Part shown: positions 45,901 through 55,477 of the stretch, in pieces
Numbering within the stretch: position 1 is the first letter of the stretch
How the letters are laid out: each line of letters begins with the position of its first letter
From: Phoronis australis
Taxonomy: Eukaryota; Phoronida; Phoronidae
Reading direction: 5' to 3'
Length of the DNA: 64,000 bases
Assembly: GCA_002633005.1 (NCBI GenBank)
Contig: NMRA01000241.1
Location: forward strand, 357,974 to 421,973
The notes under the pieces: model-generated
What the model was told of the DNA's origin: nothing
Databases searched by the model: none
Seen by the model: the letters and a program-made list of their open reading frames with translations, nothing else
Position numbers and translations under genes: made by a program

Positions 45901-48135
45901 CCCTTTTCATGAAACGTGAGCACACAGTCATTGGGAGACGGGCTTTTTTAATTTGCCTCGTTCTAGTCATGTCCAAGACTGAATAATGAACACGGAACGA
46001 GACTTTTCAAAGCATTTTATAGTACTGGCCATTCTGAATTCTTAATAATTGTTTTACTTGTTGGTAGGAATGTAACGACGCCGACTGATTGAACTTATAC
46101 ATTTTGTAAGCTCAAGATCAGAAAAATAGAAATCAATGGCGCCCCTATTATTGAAAACACTGTTTCCTGCCGGCACAGGCTCATTCAACATCGCGATTGA
46201 TTTGGGGTGCGTTCCGTAGATGCATCACACTTGTGACTGAAAAAGGAAGATCACGCAAATCATGCTAGTGAAAGCGCAAATACGCTGGGGACTCCGACCT
46301 TAGTGGCAATATGCCGGCCACCGAAGAGATTGGTCGATGAGGACAGAATGTTGAATTACAAATCTGTGTTTCCGTAGCGTAACCGAAGTGCCTCGCGAAT
46401 GTCTTGCGTTTACAGAACTCAAGCCCTCTCGAACATCAAGCCAGCCCGTGACGTGGAACATCGTGTGAGACTTTTACCGCGCATTTTAAATGTGTTAATT
46501 AGTTAGTTCAAGGCCATTATCCGGTAATGACTGGGACTTAAACAGGGATTGATTATAGAACAATTACGACTCACCGTTTTGTGACATCATCTTGATAGCG
46601 TTGAGCAGGCAATTGCCGATTGACGAGCTGATTAGCCTGACTAATATCCACCTTGCGGTCAATAGTCCGGTAATTGCTGCCCACCACCGGAACTATGGTC
46701 TAAAAAGATGAGTCGCCAGGTAAGATTAAACGAAAGTGCCTAAGGCCGCCTAATGTCAGCAGAACAGAACGACAATCCGAAAATCAAAAATAAAGTTAAC
46801 GGAAATCGGAATCATATTAAATTTTACCAATGGGTAAGAGGCACATAGGAAGTATTTGAAAACTTTATGGTGTAATTTTCTAGAACCTTAGCCAATTAAT
46901 ATTTTTCACTGTTGTAGAAGAAGAAGAACAGTTAAATCAGCTTACCGAAGTTCATAAGCGAGCGATCAGAGCTATTAGAAAAATCAGATACTACGTGGCG
47001 CGGCGGAAGTTCCGAGAAGCCCTCCGTCCATATGACGTCAAGGACGTGATGGAGCAATACTCAGCGGGCCACGCAGACATGTTAGCGAGGGTGAAAAGTT
47101 TGCAGGGAAGGTATGACTCAAACTACCACGGGAAGTTTGTTTGCTCTGAACCTTACACAAGGCCATTTTTGTTTGAACCTAACACGAATAGCTTTTTGAG
47201 GATCTACACTCCAGCCGTGTAGTTAAAGTAAGTGGTAAAATTGACAATATTCCTCGTGTCCAATTTTGGTAATTATTCCTAGATATTTTATCCTTGACAG
47301 TGGAAAGCTGGGAAATTATATCTTCTAGACTTTAAATTCTGTTCAGTAAAAATTGGAAAAGTTACCAATTAACCTAAGCCGTTTTCTTATGATCGTCCCT
47401 ATTTTTTGCTTTGAGTCACGCCGTAGATGCTCTTTTACCAGGCTAGACGTCATACTGGGCAAGAGTGGATCCAAGGGAAAAGACGTTTATGAGAGTAAAC
47501 AAAGTTTGGCATCGCGTATTGTCGGCGTAGAGCGAAAGGCAAGTCACTTTAATTAATAGAAGTGTGCTATTTCTTTCTTTTTCAAGGAATTGCGTCTTGG
47601 AGTTAGTTTTATTTTTTTTACACTTAGATTCCCGTACACATGCATCTCAAGGTCTGTCTGGTTCAAATCTGGTGGAAACGTTTCATGCGAACTGATTGCA
47701 TAAATGAAAATATACATGTGTACTGCTATGAACACATTTCAGGTGGACGATATTGAAACCAAACTGGACACCTTACTCGACCTCTACGTTGAAGACCGTA
47801 AAAAACAATGGGGTTTGCTCCAAGAGGCGGTCCAAAACGAGGACGATAGCCCACCAGTTGAAACAATACCTAAACCAAAAATACGAAAATACGTGACATA
47901 TCACGGGCCTCATGGCCGACCACGACACCAAACGTTTCGAACTCTGAGTAGTCCAGGCATTACGTTGCCGCCAAATGGGGGCCAGGCTCATCTAAAAGAA
48001 GAGCCAATGAATCACAACGGCGAGGAGAAAAACGGAAGTGCGGAAAACAAGGAAGATATTGACACGAGTATGGAGAATGAGCCTCTGTTAAGACCTGAAG
48101 TCTTAAAGTTGCGGAAGCATTCAAAAGAATATTGA
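27430..48135 (+). CDS. KCNQ: Kv7 (KCNQ) voltage-gated potassium channel alpha subunit, multi-exon gene
   Basis: This gene encodes a six-transmembrane, one-pore K+ channel subunit of the Kv7 family, which assembles as tetramers in the plasma membrane. Placed coding exons are 27430(or 27514)-27953, 31197-31284, 33601-33727, 34580-34755, 35493-35618, 35964-36074, 37116-37300, 37527-37712, 46918-47110, 47442-47538 and 47743-48135. Reading phases agree at every junction except 37712/46918, where an exon of length 2 mod 3 is missing from my model. Exons 3-6 measure 127, 176, 126 and 111 nt, the lengths I recall for vertebrate KCNQ2. The product has S1-S6, the filter GYGD, the S6 motif [17 protein letters not shown], the calmodulin-binding IQ helix ([13 protein letters not shown]), helix B/C ([16 protein letters not shown]) and a short C-terminal coiled coil. 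Without the missing exon it is about 700 residues. Leu replaces the S5 Trp needed for retigabine in KCNQ2-5, as in KCNQ1. Family assignment is certain; orthology to one vertebrate paralogue is not. Confidence 0.95.
30194..30587. mobile_element. 394 bp foldback/MITE-like element with internal 20-21 bp repeats
   Basis: The termini are inverted: the left end tatcgttggccaaatgg pairs with the reverse complement of the right end (tatcgttggcttaatga), continuing through tgaacgt.acgcac, about 36 bp. Just inside are two unrelated perfect palindromes, gcacataaattatgtgc (30222-30238) and gcacttaatttaagtgc (30543-30559). The interior (30256-30515) is a run of 20-21 bp units of the type ggcgtaaagtaattatttgc, first in one orientation and near 30460-30510 in the other. 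There is no coding capacity. It lies in KCNQ intron 1. Confidence 0.85.
30660..31010. repeat. Dispersed repeat C, copy in KCNQ intron 1
   Basis: It shares ggtgcgctccgta, agatcacgcaa, catgcgtgtgaaacgcgaat and gccattgaaataattggtca with 46200-46460 and, in part, with 13330-13520. Confidence 0.6.
31197..31284 (+). CDS. KCNQ: KCNQ exon 2: S1 segment and S1-S2 loop
   Basis: The acceptor is ttgcag at 31196. The translation [20 protein letters not shown] matches S1 of KCNQ (FLLV...LSVFSTI), and the exon continues STRKPLFFM to the donor TATG|GTATTT at 31284, aligning with the KCNQ1 loop ending in TLFWM. It is 88 nt, against 91 nt recalled for vertebrates, so one residue is missing from the extracellular loop. 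It ends in phase 0, as the next exon requires. An alternative donor at 31257 would remove nine residues and leave the next exon out of phase, so I prefer 31284. Confidence 0.88.
31970..33270. repeat. Old tandem array with a period near 141 bp in KCNQ intron 2
   Basis: Diverged units share the core (t/c)atctatcaag...tttgg...aatttggcatg(t)gt. Anchor points at about 32393, 32534, 32674, 32815, 32957, 33065 and 33195 are spaced 141, 140, 141, 142, 108 and 130 bp. Related wording (ggatcttcatggaatttggc, ggcttccgtctctctattga) extends back to about 31970. Pairwise identity between units is low. Confidence 0.7.
33601..33727 (+). CDS. KCNQ: KCNQ exon 3: S2 and S2-S3 loop
   Basis: This exon has no long open frame of its own and was found by homology. 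The acceptor is tcttacag at 33600 and the donor ATTGTTG|GTAAGC. Its 127 nt are exactly the length I recall for the vertebrate exon. It translates as [17 protein letters not shown] followed by [21 protein letters not shown] and LCIV, aligning without a gap to KCNQ1 S2 (EIVLVVFFGTEYVVRLW) and the basic S2-S3 loop linked to PIP2 binding. It starts in phase 0 and ends in phase 1, giving Asp at the junction with exon 4. The residues around the charge-transfer Phe are unusual. Confidence 0.93.
34580..34755 (+). CDS. KCNQ: KCNQ exon 4: S3 and S4 voltage sensor
   Basis: The acceptor is ttttttcag and the donor AGAAAG|GTAGGA, 176 nt as in vertebrates. S3 reads [15 protein letters not shown]4 reads [20 protein letters not shown], followed by the highly conserved [14 protein letters not shown] of the S4-S5 linker. 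Compared with KCNQ1 the first S4 arginine is Gln, the Q3 position is kept, R2, R4 and R6 are kept, and the H5 position carries Arg. An open frame continues into the intron to 34905, but the splice site and homology end at 34755. Confidence 0.95.
35493..35618 (+). CDS. KCNQ: KCNQ exon 5: S5 and start of P-loop
   Basis: This exon is not apparent as a long ORF. The acceptor is ttttctcccag at 35492 and the donor GGGGCGTG|GTAAGA; 126 nt, phase 0 at both ends. The translation starts [20 protein letters not shown] and ends [12 protein letters not shown], matching KCNQ1 ELITTLYIGFLGL...YADALWWGV. LAEKDSN is the pore turret. The S5 position that is Trp in retigabine-sensitive KCNQ2-5 is Leu here. Confidence 0.95.
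35964..36074 (+). CDS. KCNQ: KCNQ exon 6: selectivity filter and S6
   Basis: The acceptor is cttattttag and the donor CCAGCA|GTGAGT; 111 nt, the vertebrate length. The translation reads [19 protein letters not shown], then [22 protein letters not shown] is intact. The residue before the filter Thr is Cys where KCNQ channels have Thr (TTIGYGD). S6 keeps FFALPA, and the PAG hinge is completed by the first Gly of the next exon. Confidence 0.96.
37116..37300 (+). CDS. KCNQ: KCNQ exon 7: S6 end and calmodulin-binding helix A
   Basis: The acceptor is gtatttccag at 37115. The translation starts [19 protein letters not shown], followed by [20 protein letters not shown] and [16 protein letters not shown]. 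It contains the S6 cytoplasmic end and the IQ-type calmodulin helix, very close to KCNQ1 ([33 protein letters not shown]). The donor is CAACAAT|GTAAAT, phase 2, completed by T of the next exon to give Ile. Confidence 0.95.
37527..37712 (+). CDS. KCNQ: KCNQ exon 8: cytoplasmic A-B linker
   Basis: The acceptor is cccttttgcag at 37526 and the donor TTTAACAA|GTAAGT, phase 2. The open frame encodes a basic, Ser/Gly/Pro-rich segment with [10 protein letters not shown] and [19 protein letters not shown], as expected for the low-complexity loop between calmodulin helices A and B. Sequence conservation is weak here; the call rests on an open frame across the whole interval, two good splice sites and the matching entry phase. 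Confidence 0.82.
43042..43141. repeat. 34 bp tandem repeat, three units
   Basis: Units start at 43042, 43076 and 43110 with gacacggagggtatatagtg and end ctgacaaaagggtc. They are nearly identical and so recent. Confidence 0.95.
43213..43294. repeat. 41 bp perfect tandem duplication
   Basis: Two identical units start at 43213 and 43254 (cacgttggaggagtaactca...). Each contains the small palindrome agtaactcagttact. Confidence 0.95.
44638..44967 (-). pseudogene. hAT-type transposase-like fragment
   Basis: The minus-strand frame of 109 residues includes [20 protein letters not shown], then [20 protein letters not shown]. This resembles the hAT / ZMYM1-like transposase segment that usually reads GRQ.HR.N...Y.....IPFLD.L...L..RF......v.....LIP. 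It lies in the large KCNQ intron on the opposite strand, with stops on both sides, and no catalytic core is seen. The assignment is from pattern only. Confidence 0.45.
45710..45830. repeat. Short degenerate repeats of a cgggacacatagaacc motif
   Basis: The motif gaccgggacacagagaa, cgggaaacatagaacccg, cgggacacatagaaccgg, cgggacgcatagaacccg and cgggacgcaacg recurs at spacings of about 20-35 bp. It reads as a small degenerate minisatellite. Confidence 0.7.
45855..45930. mobile_element. Fragment related to the 4846-5132 element
   Basis: It shares aagaccaaatttctg and cttttcatgaaac with the right half of the 287 bp element, and cttaagtcccttttcatgaa matches that element's other end in inverse (ttcatgaaaagtgacttaag). 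It sits inside the large KCNQ intron, next to a short stretch rich in cgggacacatagaac-type repeats (45710-45830). Confidence 0.6.
46200..46460. repeat. Dispersed repeat C, copy in the large KCNQ intron
   Basis: ggtgcgttccgtaga, agatcacgcaaatcatgcta, gccggccaccgaagagattg and gtcttgcgtttacagaactc follow the order seen at 30660-31010. Confidence 0.6.
46918..47110 (+). CDS. KCNQ: KCNQ exon: helix B and start of helix C
   Basis: The acceptor is cactgttgtag at 46917; the tandem aag triplets allow 3-nt variants. The translation [20 protein letters not shown], then [20 protein letters not shown] and [20 protein letters not shown], matches the strongly conserved KCNQ helix B/C block. The donor is CAGGGAAG|GTATGA, phase 2. 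The exon needs a phase-1 predecessor, whereas exon 8 ends in phase 2, so one exon is missing from my model between them. Confidence 0.93.
47442..47538 (+). CDS. KCNQ: KCNQ exon: helix C to helix D linker, GC donor
   Basis: The acceptor is ctcttttaccag at 47441. The first G completes Arg, then [20 protein letters not shown] and [12 protein letters not shown], aligning with KCNQ RVDQIVGRG...MMGRVVKVEK. The 97 nt turn phase 2 into phase 0, exactly what the last exon needs. The donor is GAAAG|GCAAGT, a GC-AG intron with the otherwise strong context typical of that class. Confidence 0.88.
47539..47742 (+). other. KCNQ: GC-AG intron of KCNQ
   Basis: This 204 bp intron starts GAAAG|GCAAGT and ends cacatttcag. 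Phase continuity on both sides (0/0) supports use of the GC donor. Confidence 0.85.
47743..48135 (+). CDS. KCNQ: KCNQ last exon: helix D coiled coil and C-terminus
   Basis: The acceptor is aacacatttcag at 47742. The exon begins [20 protein letters not shown], the short tetramerisation coiled coil of KCNQ tails (compare EHKLDLLLGFY), then about 100 polar, probably disordered residues with a [10 protein letters not shown] segment, ending HSKEY before TGA at 48133-48135. The tail is shorter than in vertebrate KCNQ2/3/5. Confidence 0.92.
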   Translation: MDDIETKLDTLLDLYVEDRKKQWGLLQEAVQNEDDSPPVETIPKPKIRKYVTYHGPHGRPRHQTFRTLSSPGITLPPNGGQAHLKEEPMNHNGEEKNGSAENKEDIDTSMENEPLLRPEVLKLRKHSKEY

Positions 48136-48207
48136 ATTATGGTACTCATGTATATACTGTACAAACAGTTTGTTTTGTTATAATATGTTTTCATTTTTAT
48201 GGCTGTG

Positions 48208-48213
48208 AATAAA
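48208..48213 (+). terminator. Poly(A) signal of the KCNQ gene
   Basis: AATAAA lies 73 bases after the KCNQ stop codon, in AT-rich sequence. It is the first canonical signal downstream and would give a short 3' UTR. Confidence 0.7.
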
Positions 48214-51200
48214 TTACCTCAGTGTTGGCATTTAAAATGGATACAAATTATTTAACATTACCTTTCTTCAAACAGTATTTCTTTTACCGTCAGCAGTGTA
48301 CATCATCGCATACTCGAATTGAAATTGGCCAGCTGTCATGGCGATTCACCCGTCGTGACAAGCAAGGCAATGCAACTGTCTGGGTCCGGCCAAAGACAAT
48401 AACGACCTCTCCCTTCTTGTCAAGCCTAGAAATTCTGTTTTACCTGATTAAGGAACAAAGTGAGGCTGATTTTATAAGGTGACCTAAACCAAAAGTTGGT
48501 TTTAGATAGCTAGAAGGCATGGATTCATTGTCCCTTTAATTCACCTGGACAATAGGTGTCGCTATCTTTTTTATTTCGCAGCAAGCAATTCAAGTTTGGA
48601 TGGCGGGTGCACGTAACCGTTCCTGAAGTTAGTAAAGTCTTTTCTTACTAACTTCATATCATATAGTCAGTGACACGTCAGTTCTGTGCTGGTATAAGTA
48701 ACATCTTTATGATCATGCAGGACTCTAGAAAAATGTCTAAATCAAGCAAACTTTAGAACTTCATATCTCAAAAGTGTCTGATCGGATTGAAATGAAACTT
48801 TCTCATAGTATGCTTCATCTATAGTTCTTAAAAACGCTTTTAGAAATTGTTTTTAAAATCTTTTTTTACTGAAACCACCCCCACATCCAGATGCACGAGA
48901 AACTAACAAATTATGTTTCATTATTCTGTTAGGTACAATGGCGCCTCCAAGATTTTCTTTCTTGGTCAATTTTTCACGAGAACCCGACTGTCGAAATTCA
49001 AGACTTCAACATTAAAAGTATGTAAACATTGACTTCGAACAGCCACTTTCGTAACAAATACAACAAAGAAATGGATTTTTTTGTGCAAAAACGTGTTTCT
49101 ACACTTGTGAAGGCTAACATGATCTCGGTGAAAAGGTCGATTTTTCAGAAAAATGAAGTCACGCTGCTTTACGTGGTGTACACAAATGTGTGATGGTTAA
49201 GAAAATTAAAATGGCGTGGTTTCATGAAGACGGGCAGTTGCTCTAAGGTACTCTTTTCACACCATTCCAGTTTTAAAAACTTAATAGGATGAATTGAACG
49301 CATATTCAGATGAAATTCGTTCCCAAATTAGGTTCCCTTTGAACATGCCATCGATTTTTTCAAGAAAAAATAAAATTACTAAGGAATTTTCTATTGCGAT
49401 TGACAAACCAATAAAACAGCTTCCACAGGTGAATGACACTGAACTCCACTCTTAACTTGTTGATAGGTATAGTTATAAAATGTATTTGCATCTTGAGAGA
49501 TTTTCCTATTTGAATGATAACTTTTAACTGGTGAAACTAATTTCATCATATAAATTAATAAAAACAAAAGGACACGTGAGGTTTATGTATTGAAGCTTGC
49601 ATTGAAAAATAAAATTAGTTTTTCGTTAATCGCCACCTAAATTGCAAAAAAAACAGGCCACTCAACGACACAAAAATATTTTTGAACTTGGCATGTCATG
49701 ATAGAACACTACATCTATCCTAAGCAGACTGTTCGGGTCACTGGCAAGTAAAACAGAGCCTACGCGCCATTTATTAAATGTTGGGGGGTTGGGCAAGCCA
49801 TCCAAATTTGGACCGCTTCATATCAATCGCTGGTAATATATGAATTCACTTTTATGACGAGGAAAATTTTATGATCAGTCTGTTAATCGGCTTATTTAAC
49901 GAATTTTAGCCCTAAGTAATCGCCAGGTTTCAAAACATTAAAAACGATGCACTCAGCAGCCTAGTGTGACAGACAGACGCCCATAACTCATACTACGTTT
50001 GGGGAAAATACTCGCTTTATGCGACTGTGCGAGTTGACATAATTGTATAAACATAAGGCATTGAGCAAGAAAATATGCCAAAAGCTCAATGCGACACAAA
50101 CAAGGTTTTTATTTAAAATTCCATTCAAATACGCTAACATGACTGCCTGATAAGTCATCCATTTGATGTTTTGTCAATTCAACCAGCCCGAGAATACAAC
50201 AATTAGACAGCACCAAATAGGAGATACGTACAATTACACATTCGCAAATGGGTCTACAAACAGTGCGAAACTTCATTAGGGCTTAGTGTAATAATTATTC
50301 AATTTGCGACACAGTAGATGGTAAAATTCCTGTTATTCCATTTTTTCGATTGTCATCGCTGCAACTGCTAAAAATTATCACTTCGGTGGCAAATACATGG
50401 TGCAAGCCATGCTAAAACACAAAGCAAATTTCGCACAGCGGCTTTAAACAGTGTCTCATCTAAAACAACTTTCTTGTTCCCAGTCATGTTTACGCTTCCA
50501 AACGGCTTTATTAGCCTCTTGCCAGATGACAGAAGTGAATTTGATGACGATTCGCCCACACAAATCCAACGTGCCCGTATCTCCAACTTTCCAGTCTGAG
50601 CTGAAAAGTTCGCGCCGTGACTTGAAACTTAAAGGAGCCTGCCTGTTGTGAAGCTGTAGCAAACTGTTCGTTCTTTCCAAGCCCAAAAATTACTTCTTAA
50701 CGGAGTAAGGTATAAGACGCGGCCATTTTTGTAACGGTTAGAGGCCTAAGTCATAGAGTTTTCAAAGAAAGCATAGGTTTAATGCCACTTTAATTATTCC
50801 ATGGAGGCTTACTGTAAGAAATGTTCAATTTGCGACAAAAAGATGGTAAAGTTCTAATTACATTTTTCAAATGTCCTCGCTGCAATTGCTAAAAATACAA
50901 CTTGGATGGGAGTTGCACCGTGGGTATAAGCCACGCTAAAATATCAAGCAACATTTTTTAAAAATCCAGTCGAACGAATACAAATTCCCATTTCTCGGCC
51001 ATTTTGTGCTCTTAATTGCAGAACACAGCATAAGTACAGCAAACTCCTACAAAGGACAGGTAGACAAAATCTGTTTAACTCCAAAGCGGATGTCACATGC
51101 TATTCACAACCTTCTTGGAAGACCACAAGTTTGAATAATCCTGAGGTGATAAGCAGCAAGCCTTCTGTATAATGAAAGATGCTCAGAGATGATGCTAGAA

Positions 51201-52803
51201 CTCATCCAAATAGTTTGTGTACAGAAACTCGATCATCAGTATATTTGAACAAGTATTTATGTATCCCATAAAAGACATTTTCCAACAAAGAGACATGCAC
51301 AAGTACATACAAAGTTTACCCTGAAGTTTCCCCACATAATTCCCACATAGAACTAATGTTACAATGTTAAAAGTAGTCAAAACGAAGGGTAAAATACCAG
51401 CGGTGACAAAAGCGTAACCACAGATACATAACAAGAAACCATGGCTACAAATTGATATAATTCTAAAAGTGCTCACTTGCTTCGAATAATTTCTCATCAA
51501 TAAATACAACCGTATATCCTCTAGTACGTTTCATTAAAATGCCAAAAAATCCTGTATTAGCTAAACTTTGTTTAAAAACCTGTCAATCATAAACTACAAA
51601 ATAATGAAACCTCTTGGGCATTTCCATGATAAATGACAATTTTGAACATTATGGGAGTACCCAGTAGAACAATGTCCTATAATCAACTACAATACACAGG
51701 ATACAGTAACCAGTGCACAGTCATCATTGACAATGGATATTTCCAACAAGCCCAGTTAGGCACCGCCCACCAGAATTACTGTTGTGAAGTCCTACAAGGG
51801 CAAAGCAAATGTGGCCAACGTGAATGCCCACTGAATACATACTACAGCAACAACAAATTCATTTTTATGTCATCCTAACGATATAACAATATTCAGATGG
51901 AACAATTACTGCCATGAAGCCACACAATCACAACGGCCTGGATACACACATAACTTGGTGGCAGCCACCCAAGACAAAATTCATTAAACGCACGAGGTTG
52001 TTCTTGACGATTTCCATACTTGATCAAACTCATCCACAGACAGTTTGACAGAATATGTAGGAAATTCATCAACCAACAACACTGTGGCAGTAGGTTTAAT
52101 TAATGATTTCAAACTCTTGAGTCATTCAAAAGCTGCTAACCCATTCGCATCAACTGAGGTTCATTCTGATGTCAGATCGGTTCAAACAGCTATAAATGGC
52201 CATTGTAATCATCTCAAACTGCCCTGAAAGGTGCACTGGTAACACATTCCATAGCACAACTGATGGCCAGGAAAACCTGAGACAGGTTAAGCTTTGTTAG
52301 TGGCCACTGGTGGTCTGGTGTTCCCAACAAGAAAACAGGGTCTCAACAAAGTTAGGTTTCAATAAGTCACATGCTGTCATTCACATATGTTCCCAAACAT
52401 TTAATTGTTGACCTAATTCACGCCAGAAAAGAAAATATTTGCAACCAGTTAGGAAAGCAAATTTAATTCATTGTGCACTTCATTATTCTCAGGAGCATAT
52501 TCAGCTGATCACGTGGGCTAACACAAGCTTTTAAATCCTGCAAGCATCTTTCTTTGTTGGTTTTCTGTAAATCTTGACCTGCACTCTAAGTATCCCAAGT
52601 TGATCCAAAAACAATCTTCTTGCTCTCGTTAGCAACGAATATTTATGGGCCAAGGATGACCATCAAAGCCTTAACATTTTATTCTGCCCTGATTGGATGG
52701 AATTAATAGGTTCATTGGCATGTTGGAATTATCCATTTGTCCAAGTTCATTCAAACATGAATCAGTAATACAATGATTTAGTGACTCTCACTTAGTTTCA
52801 CTG
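48214..52803. other. Intergenic, no gene seen except listed repeats
   Basis: AT-rich. The hydrophobic minus frame at 51195-51509 and the frame at 50456-50686 lack recognisable motifs. Confidence 0.5.
50280..50965. repeat. Pair of direct repeats about 525 bp apart
   Basis: 50280-50440 and 50805-50965 align (ttcaatttgcgaca, agatggtaaa, cgctgcaa(c/t)tgctaaaaat, aagcca(t/c)gctaaaa). Divergence is substantial, so this is an old duplication. Confidence 0.7.
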
Positions 52804-53088
52804 ATGGAAGCAAAACATAATATGGTCAGGCTTCATCTTTTCAGTGATGATAACAATATGTTATATAAAGTTTACCCTCATACCACATTAGCAGAGCTCT
52901 GTACAATCTTCCCAGGGTTACCAGAGGTAGCTCTCTCAAAGTATGACTCTGGTTTCTTACCGGTTAAAAGAATAAAACAAAATTCGGATATTCCAATTGG
53001 TTGGAAGGTAACATTCGGAAATTCCGAACGGTTAGAAGTTGAGAAATGCTATTGTGAGTTGTGCGTGCAGCAAAAAATGACAGAATAA
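52804..53088 (+). CDS. Possible small protein, 94 residues, unknown
   Basis: An open frame starts at ATG 52804 with no long extension upstream (stop at 52774) and ends in TAA at 53086, inside an AATAAA (53084-53089). The product has a regular alternation of hydrophobic residues (VRLHLFSDDNNMLYKVYPHT) suggesting beta strands, a GWKVTFG turn and a C-terminal CYCELC. I do not recognise the family. The protein-like composition is unusual for this AT-rich region, but there are no neighbouring exons or visible promoter. It could be a single-exon gene, a retrocopy or chance. Confidence 0.35.
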   Translation: MEAKHNMVRLHLFSDDNNMLYKVYPHTTLAELCTIFPGLPEVALSKYDSGFLPVKRIKQNSDIPIGWKVTFGNSERLEVEKCYCELCVQQKMTE

Positions 53089-53089
53089 A

Positions 53090-55477
53090 TCGAAGCACTC
53101 CACACATTCGTGTTTTGTGACTCACTCAAGATAACAAAGTGACAAATATAACAAGAGAATGATTCACAATACTTTACCGGCTCATTCTAAGAGCGTTTTT
53201 TTATATGCCAGACTTTCAAACCAGGACATGTGCACAAATACCCACACATGGAATTCTGCAGGTGAGTAAAGCATCATCCTTGTACAGTGCCATTCCTCCA
53301 GAGATGACGCTGTGAAAAAGTGAACATAACACTGAAACTAACAAATGCAGCTAAAAAACTACTCCTAGCAAAATACCAAAAACCCAGCATAGAATTATAT
53401 TACAAAATCTAAAACAGTGATCAAGTCCTACAAACTATCAACCAGCCATTATTAAAAAGGCTGGAGCCCCATCTCATGAAAGTCACATGCTGTGACAAAA
53501 AAAAACATCATGCCACACTGCCTTACCATTGTTGCTGGCATTATGCCAACAATCTAATTTAAGACTAAATGCAAGTTTCTCCAAGACAGCCACCAGCCAA
53601 GACACCTGTTGGCATGCACCCAAACTAATTCACTAGGCTAAGTTGCGTACAGCTAGATTGGCAAGAAAATGCAAAATGACACAAAAGTGAAAAGCGACTG
53701 TTTTGCAAGTACCATCAGACCTAGTACAAGGCCATGACCTAATATTCAAGTTTCACCTAATATTCGAATATTAGGGGTCGTTTACCATGAACTCCAAAAC
53801 AAAATTTTCAACATGGGTTTTGATGATTTCTTTTCTGTTTTTCTATTCTTTATTCAATATTTTTACGGAATGGTTTTAACCAACCAGTATTTTTCATTTT
53901 TAACAGTAATTAGTAATTTGGTCATGAGTCATTGAAAGAAAACACGAGAAAAGTGATGGCTGACCTTTAAACGCCGTATATGGCCCAATATACCAAGTTT
54001 TACAGTAAGATCGAGGTCTTATTAGCATACACAAACAAAATGGCGACCACTATATTGATGGGTAAACTTGGGAGACCTTACAAGAGCACAAATAACAAAA
54101 TGTCCATCACTACGGTGATTAGTCAGTGAGGGTGGAATGTAGAATTGTGAGAAAAAATTCCCGATGCCAACCTTTCCCAACGCAAGAGCCTCGTGACTCT
54201 CACGAGTTATGGAACAAGTCCCAACTAAGATATATGCTCTGCTCATTATTTCAAAAATCGCCACAGGAGAGAGCACCAATGATTTAACTCCTTCTGGTGC
54301 TGGCACTAGTCAAGTACAACTAAGTACCAAATCAGTCATACGGGGCTGATGTTTCACGACAGACTGGGATGGCTTGTTCTAAATGCAATCACTTACACAA
54401 ATACTTTTCACAACTATCACACAATCATAGCAACAGTAATACAATCTGTCACAGTCATCCTCATTAAAGATATCTAGGACATTAATCAACAACCTCAACT
54501 CTCAGTCAAATAGAAGTTTGCTTTAAAATGCCTAGTTTTTGTGAACTGAGCGATATACGAATAAGACCACTGTTTTTTTACAAAAATGCCTTGTTTTGCG
54601 AGTTAATTTGGCATAAAACTTGAACTAAGTGAATAATCAAAAATTCCTAACAGCATTTTTGAGACACAATGTAAAGTTTTCATTTCAAAAAATTTCAGTA
54701 AAATCGGCAGGGACGTTATTTTGCTATGAATGTGCCTTCCTTGTACATGAAAATTTGACTTAAAAACCTGGTCGCATGACAATAACTAAGACACAGAAGT
54801 AAGAAGCATATTTTAAGAATCCTCGATCTTTCTCCTTTTCAAAAATATATACTTTTAATGGTTGACAAGACATAGATTTTTGATATTTGACTTGAGGTCG
54901 CTTATTAAGGTCCTAGACAACCTTAGTCTCAATGAACAACAGTTGTTTTCAAAACAGCTAACAAAATCTTTTCACATTGAAAGCAGGCAAAAATTTCAGA
55001 GCCTAAAAGTACGGCTAGCGTTATTTTCTGTCTGGTTTACTTCTGGAATTTTGCCATAACTTTGACAAAGCTAATCAAGATTCAACAAAATGAGTCAATT
55101 TTTTGAATTACTGTACAGCGCTTTAAATCAAAATTGCCTACAACCACTTTTGGTATCTAATACTAACGTAAAAACAAAAATTTAGACAGATAATATCCAG
55201 AACTATACTAACAACTTCAATTTACAAACAGACAAAAAATGACAAAATAAAACAGAATGAAGCAAAAAAATGACAAATTTCAATTGACTTCATACTCTGA
55301 CCTAATGTCTACATAATGAAGTGATAATGTCATTAAGTGGCTGTATTAGTCAACACCAGAAATATCAAATAAACTACAACAGAGTGCATTGTGAACACTC
55401 ACTTGGTAATGTTGACTAGAGCTCACAATTCGTGTCTGTGATATTTAATACCATGCGAAATATGACAACAGATGTCA
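53090..55477. other. Probable 3' flank/UTR of the zinc-finger gene
   Basis: AT-rich sequence after the minus-strand stop at 55478. No convincing coding exon; the poly(A) site was not fixed. Confidence 0.45.
53756..53775. repeat. 20 bp perfect palindrome
   Basis: cctaatattcgaatattagg reads the same on both strands; cctaatattc also occurs alone 17 bp upstream. Confidence 0.9.

Larger units (their letters stand above)
37713..46917 (+). other. KCNQ: Large KCNQ intron (9.2 kb) expected to hide one exon
   Basis: It contains the hAT-like fragment, the 34 bp and 41 bp repeats, repeat C and the 45855-45930 element. Flanking phases (2 before, 1 after) require an exon of length 2 mod 3. I could not identify it; the A-B loop region is poorly conserved in this family. 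Confidence 0.7.

Noticed and set aside
51195-51509. Hydrophobic 104-residue minus-strand ORF
   Set aside because: The hydrophobicity follows from AT-rich codons; no membrane-protein family or neighbouring exons.
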